Part shown: one piece after another, positions 10,973-20,675 of the stretch | Numbering within the stretch: position 1 is the first letter of the stretch | Layout of the letters: each line of letters opens with the position of its first letter | NCBI GenBank assembly: GCA_014871385.1 | Contig: CM026422.1 | Coordinates: forward strand, 11,036,718 to 11,100,717 | Direction: 5' to 3' | DNA from: Ceratodon purpureus | Lineage: Eukaryota > Streptophyta > Bryopsida > Pseudoditrichales > Ditrichaceae | DNA: 64,000 nucleotides | The notes under the pieces: generated by a model | Told to the model about the DNA's origin: nothing | Databases searched by the model: none | Seen by the model: only the letters and a program-made list of their open reading frames with translations | Position numbers and translations under genes: made by a program

Positions 10973-12748
10973 TTACTTACTTTTCACAAGATAAGTGATA
11001 CGCCAGATAAACAGCCAAATTGAGATTGACTTGAAGCTTCCTTTGTTGTCAGGGAGGGGATCGGAACAAGGGGAGGGTGATCTCTTGAACGAACGCAATC
11101 TCTTCACAGAATCTCGAGTCTTAAACGTGAAAAGGTCGTGGTTCTCCCGAATGAGCCCAAGGCTCCGCACCTGTGCAAATCTTACCATCTTCCACAAATC
11201 TGTGAAGTTTGGCCGGTCCTGAGGACGTAGCTCCCAGCAACTTGTGATGCAGAACTTCAGGTAGTCCGGACAATTCTCTGGCAGCGCTGGTCTCCAACCC
11301 TTTCGTATCCTGCCCTGCAATCCTGAAATTTTTTGACCATCTGCCGGCTCGAACGGTGGCTTTCCACTAAGGACCTCGTTGAACATGATGCCGAAACTCC
11401 ACACATCCGCTCGTCGAGGAAACTTTTTCTCCGAAAAAACTTCAGTGGTGAAGACCTCAGGTGCACCGTAAATTTTCGTCCCAATCATTCCCGTCTGTTT
11501 GGAAGAAGCCTGGCTGTAAGCCTTTGTTTTCGCAAGGCCGAAATCCCCAAGCTTCACTCGCAGGTACCCTCGAGCGCTCAGCTCGGGCACCTCATCTTCA
11601 CTCACCAGCCTCACCAATACATTGTTAGGCTTCAGATCACGATGCGCGACATCTTTACTGTTCAAGTGCCACACAGCTTTTGCAATTTGCAGCATCACAT
11701 CAATAGCCGCGTCCTCGGATATCGGCAACTCTTGGTTAGAATCCTGCCTCCTCTTGGAGCCAACCCTGACTTTCATCCCATTGGCTTTGATCAAGGCCTT
11801 CATGTACTCAGCCAAATCCGTCGGAAGAAGCTCCATTAATATGTGCGACTGGAGCTCCTTCTGTGAGGATGTGGTGTCATAAGGAGCCTCCCAGTAACGG
11901 AAAAACTGAACGATGTGTGGATGCTGAAAGGCACTTAAGCTTGTCGCCTCCCTCGTACACTTGTATTTCAGCATCTTCAGAGCACATCTGCGTCCGAGCC
12001 ATCTCACATCCATGACAGCACCGAAGCCACCCTGTCCAATCATTCTACTATCTTCAAACACATTGAGCCATGCATCCCCCATGGTCTCAAAGACCTTGTT
12101 CTCCAGCCGCGACTGCACATGAGCTGCCAACAGATATTGGCGGTTCTGGTGAGGATCTCCATCTCTACCACCATATGAAACTTGCACATCGCGCAACCTC
12201 TTCATCAGCTGATCCTTATCCTTGGTGACCGCCTTGTCCAACTCGTTGGAAGGCATCTGGAGCTGCTTCAGCAGACTTTCGAAATCCTCCTCCGCGCACA
12301 TCAGAAGCTCCAACTCGATCTGCTGCTCGCTCGACATCCACGTGACTGACGCAATTGCAATGTTCACCATGGACGTCCACCACCGCAGATCCAGCAAGAT
12401 GTCCACGATGTCCTCTTTGATTTGCGCCAACGTCACGGCGGACTCCAGCCACGACTCCATATCGCAGCAGCAATTTCTCACCAGCTTCTCAGCGCGCTTC
12501 ACCGTGAAATGCAGCATCAGTAGGGCTTTGCGCCGGATGTCGTTACGGTCAACAAGATCCTTGAGTGTTTCCGATTGAGCTTTCAGGAAGCTCCCTGTTT
12601 CCGCCAACTTCGAAGCTAGATACTGGCATTGAAACAGGTTCAGTTGCACCTGATGGCTCGCTAACTGCTGCACCAGCTCTATGGAGGACGAGGCCTCCTC
12701 GAAGTAATCCACATCCGAGTAGTCCGCCATGGCCATGGCTGTTGCCAT
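10973..12748 (-). CDS. Helical-bundle plus TKL-like protein kinase (plant MLKL-like layout)
   Basis: A single 591-residue open frame. Residues 1 to about 210 are almost entirely predicted helical with a cysteine cluster (NCCCD, 92-96) and a WW pair (123-124). This layout resembles the DUF1221/HeLo bundle of plant MLKL-like proteins, by family pattern only. The kinase domain shows GQGGFG (238-243), Lys258 in CALKML, HRDLKPNN (369-376), GDFGLA (401-406) and GAPEVF (428-433), so all catalytic residues are present. The C-terminus is basic then ends with a hydrophobic stretch (ISIWLFIWRITYLV) that could be a membrane tail or read-through of a last intron. MATAMAMAD offers alternative in-frame starts; the first is chosen. 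It lies head-to-tail behind the hydrolase-kinase gene and shares its kinase type, suggesting an old tandem relationship. Confidence 0.8.
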   Translation of the reverse strand: MATAMAMADYSDVDYFEEASSSIELVQQLASHQVQLNLFQCQYLASKLAETGSFLKAQSETLKDLVDRNDIRRKALLMLHFTVKRAEKLVRNCCCDMESWLESAVTLAQIKEDIVDILLDLRWWTSMVNIAIASVTWMSSEQQIELELLMCAEEDFESLLKQLQMPSNELDKAVTKDKDQLMKRLRDVQVSYGGRDGDPHQNRQYLLAAHVQSRLENKVFETMGDAWLNVFEDSRMIGQGGFGAVMDVRWLGRRCALKMLKYKCTREATSLSAFQHPHIVQFFRYWEAPYDTTSSQKELQSHILMELLPTDLAEYMKALIKANGMKVRVGSKRRQDSNQELPISEDAAIDVMLQIAKAVWHLNSKDVAHRDLKPNNVLVRLVSEDEVPELSARGYLRVKLGDFGLAKTKAYSQASSKQTGMIGTKIYGAPEVFTTEVFSEKKFPRRADVWSFGIMFNEVLSGKPPFEPADGQKISGLQGRIRKGWRPALPENCPDYLKFCITSCWELRPQDRPNFTDLWKMVRFAQVRSLGLIRENHDLFTFKTRDSVKRLRSFKRSPSPCSDPLPDNKGSFKSISIWLFIWRITYLVKSK

Positions 12749-13560
12749 AACCCGTACCGCCTAACTACTCATCTGTCGCCCTAATCGAACTAGTACATAT
12801 ATCAACACTGGAATGCTCAAACACGCCCTTGCGTCCAATGACGAGTTCCTAGAAAACCTACGATTCCACAAATCCTACAACCTCCACAAATTCATCACCA
12901 AAAACCAAAACCAGCCTCGCAAAATTCAACACGCTCACAACACCGTGCCGATTCCTCCTTCCAACGCACGATTCTTCCTCCCCCGCACATCCAGCGCCAT
13001 ATCCAGACCTCAATTCCCCGCGCAACCTATCCAACATTCCTCCACCAACACACTCCCATCACCATTACCGACAACCATCCCAACCAAAACAACCACCCCT
13101 CACATTCACCTCAACACCACCACACCAAGTAAACCAAAAATCACCACCAACACAAGCCTAACCACAAAACCGAAACAAACAACACCACAATTCAATCGAA
13201 CCATGAAACTCACCGAAACGATCCCGACCAGCCACGACGACGAACGGCTCCTCCGGGAATCCAAGTCCGCAACAAGAGATCAAAAGCTCAGGCACCGCTC
13301 CGGAACGTGGAGAGAGCGGAATCCAAAACCCCAGCGTGAGCTCCGTGAAGTGGAACGTCGACGACGAAGTGTGTTAGCAAGTTGGTTCGATGAGTGGAAA
13401 TTGTCGGTACGTAAATTGAGGCGACGGGCGCGAGTCTTGGACTGGGAATGCGAAGTGTGAACGAGGCCGAGTGAGGTGAAGTGAAGTTACAGCTCGCATT
13501 TGTCGGTTGAGAGAGGCACAAAGTAGGGAGTGGTGGAAAGATTCACGAAATTAGGATTTC
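12749..13560. other. C-rich (plus strand) promoter/5' region of the kinase, with dubious ORF 12813-13460
   Basis: The plus strand is very rich in C and A, so the minus-strand leader of the kinase at 12748 is G/T-rich. A plus-strand frame at 12813-13460 encodes 215 residues, rich in Thr, Pro, Asn and Lys with a basic C-terminus. Low complexity and lack of any recognisable domain suggest a compositional artefact overlapping a promoter, though a divergent small gene cannot be excluded. Confidence 0.35.
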
Positions 13561-15481
13561 AAATAAAATGAAGTTATTTCTACTTTTAATACTTCGTCAC
13601 CCGGTTTGAATTTGGTGGTACTAGACTCAATATTGAGGAAGATGGAAAGTTACCCCATGTGGTAAATCAAAGTAATTTGATTGCCATTTCATAAGAGAGA
13701 ATAGCGGGAAGAAAGAAAAGGTATGCAAAGTCAATTCACAGTTAAATAAATTCAAATTATCTTTACTTCATATATATTGACATCCAATTTAAGGGCATAT
13801 TTACACCAAAAGACTTTGGGAAAGCTATATTGAAGTTAGTGAATTTTATTTATTTTTAATTTAAAACTAGTTGGAATTTTACATGGCAAAAGTGGATCAC
13901 TATTTTTAGGCTTCAACTCATTAGAAATGATAACCTTATGAAGCTTATATTTTTAAGCACAACCAGAAACTCTAGTTCAAGAATTCTCATATTTCTATAA
14001 ATAATTTTTTTCTAAAAAATAAATATGGATAGTTAAAAAATTTACAATTTGATAAAAAGAATTAATGATTTTTTTGGACATTAGTGTTTTTAATGTATTT
14101 TATTGTTTTATTATGGATTTTTTTAATAATATCAAAACATTTGGCTACAATTCACTTAGAATTCTACTTACAACACTCCTATCCAAGAACAAAATACTGC
14201 TTATGACTTTGAATTGGAGCAACATACTTAGCCAATGAATTATTGGATTTTTGAGTTTGCATAATAGTGTTCACATTTTTCACCAAAAAAATTTCACTTT
14301 CACATTTGTACAGAGAGTATGTACTATGCAGCATCACTTTTTATACAAGTGATCTCACCTATATCATAAACTAGTTTCCAATGACACTCACTTTCAGGTT
14401 GTATTATAATTTGAACTTTATCATGCAAAAACAATTTTGGATTTTATTCCACTTGGATTGGAGCAGTTTGTACACAAGCTTTGTTTTTGTGCGGCTTTGA
14501 AAGTCTCCAGTCTAGCCCTTTTGTTTGGAAAACTTCAGCATTGATTCGTGTTTGGACCTTTCAGACGTCAGTTCTCAAAGGTAAATGAAGCTTGTAAGTT
14601 GTGTTGGAGATGCATAGAAGGGTTGATATATTTAAATTTGAGCAAATCTAATTGTAGGATTTTATTCTCAACTTATTAAAACTTTCCTTTTCAAACATGT
14701 AGAGTGTCAAACAAAACCAATTGCAAGCACATATTGTTCAAGAAGAAGATTAACGTATATGTTTGTTCCACTACTAATGCCTAAGCTCTTGAGAGACTAT
14801 TTTTTGGTTGCAGCCCGTTTTTAAAGGACTGCTGAAACTGAAAAAAAATTCAAAAAAATAAAATAAAAATCTAAATATATCATCAAGTCTACTTTTCAAC
14901 CCAATCTGAATTATCTCAATCCAATTTAAACTTCACCCGAGAGGCTTTTTCAAAGTAAGTCACTTCAACATTGTCTTATTGTTACAAAACTAGCTATTTG
15001 GAGAAAGTAATGATGTTCACTCTGTAATTTCTTTTTCAAACTCTAAAAAAAAAATTATAATTTATACAAATTTTCAAAGGTTAATGGTTTTAAATTCATT
15101 AGAAAAATGATGTTAAGTTGTTTTTAGAAGTTTGACTATACAAATAATTTGTAGAGATGATGCTCTAGAATTTCTTTATTGAGCCAAACTTTATAAAACA
15201 TATGAAAGGCGCATAGTATATCACATCTATGTAACATAGGTTAGTGGTATAGAGTAACAAAAATTTGCTAGCTTAAGCCGGAAGTTCGGCGCCCAAGACC
15301 ATGCACAACAAAGGTTACCTTGTTGTTATTGTGTCCGAAGGTCAAAAAGCTTGACTACTCCTATGGTTGAAAAAGACATCGGGAAGACATGGAGAGCCCT
15401 TACAAAATTAGGATTTCAAATGGTGCAGACTCCAGAGTGTGTCCCTGCTCTATGTACCTATGCCCGGTTTAAGCATTTACT
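13561..15481. other. AT-rich intergenic region containing a dispersed repeat
   Basis: Strongly AT-rich with no supported ORF. Positions 14061-14440 belong to a dispersed repeat listed separately. The right border is the abrupt junction at 15482 where the duplicated GTPase/Em segment begins. Confidence 0.6.
14061..14440. repeat. Dispersed repeat, uninterrupted copy (second copy split at 32877-33054 and 34213-34430)
   Basis: The stretch from the TTTTTTTGGACATTAG-like start to the ATGCAAAAACAATTT-like end recurs, diverged but colinear, in two pieces near 32877-33054 and 34213-34430. Shared landmarks include ATCAAAACATTTG, TACAATTCACTTA, CACATTTTTCACCAAAAA and ATAAACTAGTTT. No terminal repeats or coding capacity were seen, so the family is unclassified. 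Confidence 0.65.
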
Positions 15482-15625
15482 GTCCCTGCACAGCTGGGGG
15501 ACGATGGTTGGATACGGGTCTCTAAGCAGCTCCTTAAATTGTACAGAACTGGTCGACTTGGTCGGTTCACATTAGACCCTGTTCCTGAAGTGGATCGTGA
15601 CTATGTAAGGTTTGAAAATGAATGA
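15482..15625 (+). pseudogene. 3' fragment of the MTG1-like GTPase last exon
   Basis: Matches 4107-4250 almost base for base, including the in-frame TGA. It encodes only the last 47 residues of the GTPase (LGDDGWIRVSKQLLK onward) and lacks every G motif. It marks the left edge of the duplicated segment and cannot encode a functional GTPase unless spliced to unknown upstream exons. Confidence 0.88.
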
Positions 15626-16496
15626 TCCTCAAACCACCAGCACATCATTAGTGGATCAACACGAATGTTTATTCAGTCATTAGAAAGAAATGTAGAGGTA
15701 GGCATTGACGTGCAGCCTTGGCTGTACATTAGTAGGTTTCCGGATCTGGAACTTGCGATCAGTATAACTCACTAGTTTCTTCTCAGAGAAGCTGTGATCA
15801 TTGGTTTCAAAGTACATTACCGGCTATGATCTTAAAGCTCAGAGAATAACTGTAGGTCAGGGTACTGGATTGACCCTGGGGGAATTAACAGTCCTTGTTA
15901 TGCAACCAAGTTTCTGAATGAGATTCATGACAAGTTTCGAAGACAATAGTTTTGAAATGATTTTGGATTTGGATTTAGAGAGACAGTTGTGACTGGGGTG
16001 TCAGTGGAACAAGGAAGTTGGAGAAGTCCAAGCTTTCTTCATAGGATTATGCCAAGACCTTATCCCTGGACTTAAAAACATTCGATCAGAATCAGTCTCA
16101 CACTTGCATGACGGATTCGCGTTTTCACTGGATACATACATTCGAATTTCTAACAACTTGATTATGAACTTGCTTGCTTTGCTTAACAAAGAGGAACCGA
16201 TGGCAGTAAAATGGCCGGCCTCGTTCAGAGGTGGTGTTAGACAACCGTACTCGCATGATCAAAAATGCCCTTCTGAGACTTAAGAAATCAACTGGCATAG
16301 CAACAAATACAAAAGCACTAAGTACCTAATAACAAAAGTGTGTCATTGGACCAAGGCGGATCACATTACAAAGCATCACAATTCCAAATCGTGAAATCAC
16401 ATTTACAAAGCATCACATTTACAGTGCATCAGATTTACAGAGCATCAGATTCGTCAGACATTGTGGAGATGGTCTCCAGCAGATTTTGGATCTAAA

Positions 16497-17517
16497 CTAT
16501 GCTAGTCCTCCTTTCCTTCCTATTTCGACATACCCTTCATGACCCAGCTGATGTGCCCTGGTCACACCTCCCTTGTGCCGACCTGTTTTTGAAAATCCAG
16601 CGACCAAAAGTGAGGATGCCTCAAATCAAAATTCCATTTCAACATAGCCCAATTATCAAAGATTGTTTCAAAGTTGTTAAACTGTATGTCAGGACCGTCT
16701 GAGTTTTGTATAGCAGTTCGGAATTACAACTAAAATAATATGCTTGTACTCTCAGGCGGTAGCAATTAGAAAATTGGACAGTGAGCAGAACCACAATTGT
16801 TGTGTAACATTACTGAGATCAGAGGCAATATTTTTCGTAACCTTTGTGATTATTCACTATGGTAATTGAATCAGTTACATCGTCGGTTCAAAACTGCTTC
16901 AACTTTTTTCGGTTTTACATTAGTCATGTTGATATTCATTTTTTCTGAAGGGGAACACTCGGTTAGCAGAAGGAAGGTCTTTTCGATTGTTACCTTCAGC
17001 AAGATGCTTCTGAGCTTCTAGGCTGTGACCACCAGTTCCACCCGGAACAATAACTTCTCCGTTGAGTGCTCTCCTGTCCAACTCCTCAATGGAGGAATCA
17101 TTCATGAACTTGTGCTCATCGATGTGCACGCCTTGCTTTGCAGCAGCTTGATACGGGTCAGCTCCATGGCTGGCCAAACCTCCTTTCTTGCCCATTTCTA
17201 CGAACCCTTCATGCCCCAACTGACGAGCCCTGGTTTCACCTCCCTTGTGTCGACCTGCCATATTCATATCCATACATATCAAAAGATTTTTTTTTTAAAA
17301 TGACCTCGAAAATCAGGCATCGAATCCAAGCATGTCAACCATGAGAGCAACTATTGTTTCTGATGTGATCAGGAAAGCACGAGAGATCAAGCAACTCTTC
17401 GATCAATTCACCTTCAGCAAGATGCTCCTGCGCTTCCAAGCTATGTCCGCCCGTTCCACCCGGCACAACAACTTCGCCCTCATGCGCCTTCCTATCCAAC
17501 TCCGCCCTCGTTGCCAT
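16497..17517 (-). CDS. Em-like group 1 LEA protein with two internal modules (copy B)
   Basis: Exons 17517-17412, 17254-16994 and 16582-16497 give about 150 residues, colinear with copy A. All splice sites, the ATG and the TAG stop are kept. Seen differences include RAELDRKA in place of RADLDTRA, one extra Val (EVVVPGG) and LDRRAL in place of LDKRAL. Because the frame is intact and most changes are conservative, the copy is probably functional. It presumably brought along its own promoter, since several hundred upstream bases are also duplicated. Its role should match copy A: a hydrophilic protectant of water-stressed cells or spores, inferred from the family. Confidence 0.85.
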
Positions 17518-18700
17518 CCTACTCCTCCAAAACCCGGTAGAAACAAACGAAAATCTTCTCCCAACGACTTCCTTGAATGCCAACACTCTCACTGCCACAA
17601 GCAATAGTCATTTAATCATAAAACTCATGAACAAGTCCATTCCAACACATCATATTGTCTTTTTCCCACTCCTTCAATCAAAAACCCCTCTCCCAACTAT
17701 CCCAGAAGCACGACCAGACTGCCACCACTCACACCTCCCACATCGACAACATATCCATCAGCAGAAATCCATCGACCATGTCATAAAAATACATCAAAAG
17801 ATGATTGACTGATCTCAGCATGCACTGAATAATCTTACACATACTAATATCGAAAGAACCCCTATGAAGATCACCTCATGCAGCACAGAAAGCAACTGAA
17901 ATGGCCGTAATTTCACCGTTCGATCAGTCCTGGGAAACAATCGACAGCAATGTATGAATGATGAAAGATAGCCGAGTGAGGCTCAAGAAGTAGGCTAAGT
18001 GAAGCTTGACATGAGCGAAGTGTGACTATCTATGAGATGAGTAGATTTTGACGAGCGAAATGTAGGTGGTTTGTAGATGGAGGTGGGCAGGGACTAAGGC
18101 GATTTTCATGGGCTAATGGGAGGGATGGGTGGACAAGTGGCGGAGGAGGTGGCAGAAGGAGCTCTTGCCCGGGCGCCAGCTCTGCATGCTAATTTTGATC
18201 AATCTTGGTTCTTCCTTCGGACCCTCAGGGCCAGTTTATACTTGGGGCTGGAGTGAGGACCGGGCCAAATTCTTTAAATTTTAACCAATAAGATAGCTCA
18301 TTTTTTGTGAAACATAGTTAAGGAATTTTATGGGTTAATAGAGTGATAATCTTCCTACATTGAAAATTATTTTTTCAACAAAATGTAAAAATTTTGATTG
18401 ATTTGTTTTTTGAATATTGAAATTTGTACAATTTTTGAAAGTGAAAAGTACTTGTGACCCACTTTAAACAATAAATTTTCCCATCTACAAATATATGTAC
18501 ACTACAAATTTCTACTTGTGATAACACCCTAAATTTAATCACTAATATTTTCTCAAGAATTATCAATGCTTAAAAACAATTGGTAAGTTACTTCTATGTG
18601 AATAGTTTGACTTTGGAGAGTCAAGTTGGATATGAATATGAGTCAAGTGATGACTAATTCTCAAGGATCTCCACTAATTGATTTCATGTGCCTGGTCTCT
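17518..18700. other. Upstream region of Em-like gene B, then AT-rich gap
   Basis: The first 300 bp are shared with copy A and should contain the LEA promoter. From about 17820 the sequence is unique. It contains a G-rich stretch at about 18060-18170, then AT-rich DNA up to the stop codon of the glycosyltransferase at 18701. No ORF is supported. Confidence 0.5.
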
Positions 18701-20675
18701 TTAAGGTACTTCTACCTTATTTTTGGTTTGTCTTGGAGGTGGACTAGGCCATATGGAATGCCTACAGGCAGCAGGAACATGCCACAGTTTATCTCTTGAA
18801 CTGTTCACTGAAGCATGAGACCTACTGAAATCCCAATCCTTCCACGCCCAGCGCAGATCTTTGACCTTATTGTCCATGCCTGTGCAACAGTTTGCATGCA
18901 TGGTAACAACTTTTGTCATGTTCCGGCTTCTCTGCAACACAAAACAGTAAATCTCAGGACCTCATTGATTGATCCAATTTTGCCTAACAGCAACCTTATG
19001 GTCAACAGAAGACCTCGTTGCAATAGAATCCAATCATGGTGGTTGTTTCAAAACACAAACCTAACTGATAATGGCTTATCATTGAGGCCAAGGCACAGTA
19101 AGAGCTCTCTCATTTGCAAAGTTTGACATTCTAAACTGAATTTTGTTACAATTAGGTCAAGCTAATTATTTGAGTGATTAATTGTACCTGGCAGAAGCCT
19201 GAGAACTTATCAGTTTCCAGGAACTGAATTCTGACTTTGTAAGTGGAAAACTCCTTGTGTCTGAGCATTCTTTTGAAGAGAGTCTGTTCATCAACCGTTG
19301 GGTTGTCCTCTCCACCTTTGCACCAGTGTCTGTACATGGCAATTGTGCGGTTATTGGACTGCACATACTGATACCCACAGTTGGGTAAGTTGTTAAATGA
19401 CCCTGGATTGCCCCTGTATTTATCAGATGAAATCTGGAAGTCTGTGTTGTTCGCAAAATGGTCGAATGGATTTCTAAACCAGAGTATGTCTGCATCCTGC
19501 AAGCAATTCAAGTCTTAGTTGAGACAGTTCCTCCTCCAAGTGTTAAACAAAATTAAGCACTGCTAGGACTTCATGATCTAGCATGTTGCACCTCCCTCGA
19601 GTGAACAAGCTAAAACAAATTACCTCCATATCAATTGCAAAGCATGCACATCCAAAAAACTATTCCATGGCCCGGCAAACAGAAATTTTTTCCAGTCTGC
19701 TACTAGGGTGAAGGCTTGAACGCTGAGCTGCATAATTAGAGATTTTAGAGTTTGGAGTCACATCTTGTTTCTCTGAATGTGACAATAGCAGAGTAAGATT
19801 CTGTGTCAAACATCCAAGCAAGGCTAACGTTTTTGCAAGCAGGTTGGCCCCTTTAATTCATGCATTAACTAGTTGCATAATTAGATGTCATTGGCTATAG
19901 TTCACATATTGATGTGGTGGCATGATCAAGGAGAAAACTCAATGACTCACTGTGAATACGAAATTGTAGCCCATCTCCAGAATCGTCCGCAACAGAACCA
20001 TGCGCCGCCACATCATCTTCAGGAAATCCTCGGTCATGTATCCCTTCCTGCCACTAAAATCCACCCCCTCCGTCTTCAACATGAAACAGTGCCGGTGGAG
20101 CTCCTGGCACCTCTCAAAGGATTTTTGATCCAGAGCCACAATCACCAGGTGGTTCAACAGAAACTCCGTGTTTTCCCCTTTGTGAAAACTCTCCAGAAAG
20201 ACGTCTATCATCGCCCCTTTCGCCGCCCACGCTTGGTTCAAGGTGGTGATGATCACCGTCTTGTCAGCAGTAGCAGCACCAGCTAACATAGGTTCCAACC
20301 CTTCAATGTCTGAACTATTTGCTTCCGAAATATTGAGATTGGCCTCGTGCGGAGAAATCTCCTGTTCTCACATACAAAAAATGACACTTCAGGCTCCAGG
20401 GTGAAGGGAGATCAGATAAAGAATTGCCAACTGCTTTTTGCAAAAAAATACCAACTACTAGACCCAGAGGAAAAATAAGTAAAAAAACTTGCCTGCTCTG
20501 GGACTGGCACCGACCTTGTTGTTTGCTCTGTGTCTGAAATGTTGAAAGCAATTCGAGTGGAGATATCACACAAAACCTGGCTTACGGAGGGTTGGTGGTA
20601 GAGGAAGAGGAAAGGCAGGGCTATGAGGGTGGCCACTAAAACCACCACCACGGTTGTCCTCTGAGGTGACTTCAT
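18701..20675 (-). CDS. GT77/DUF271-like nucleotide-diphospho-sugar transferase, type II membrane protein
   Basis: Four exons: 20675-20493, 20361-19951, 19496-19188 and 18931-18701, 377 residues. Residues about 9-27 form a single hydrophobic anchor (VVVVLVATLIALPFLFLY), typical of a Golgi type II enzyme. DADILWFRNPF (about 199-209) contains the DxD metal and nucleotide-sugar site. VVTMHANCC and a KDLRWAWKDW segment near the end are hallmarks of this plant family. Members transfer sugars onto cell-wall glycans or glycoproteins (RRA and xylosyltransferase relatives); the actual substrate cannot be told here. The first intron appears to use a GC donor (CAG|GCAAGT) with a normal AG acceptor, and this join keeps phase. 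The other two introns are GT-AG. Confidence 0.85.

Larger units (their letters stand above)
15482..17818. repeat. Segmental duplication, copy B (partner 4107-6441)
   Basis: Same-orientation copy of 4107-6441. Differences seen include a small extra repeat near 16425-16440 (TTTACAG...GCATCAGAT), scattered substitutions, and divergence in the first Em intron near 17280. Similarity fades beyond about 17818. Introns and intergenic sequence are copied as well as exons, so the mechanism was DNA-based, not retroposition. Confidence 0.9.

Noticed and set aside
12813..13460. A 215-codon plus-strand ORF rich in Thr, Pro and Asn
   Set aside because: Low complexity, no domain, and it overlaps the expected leader and promoter of the kinase starting at 12748. 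Kept only as a note in the gap entry.
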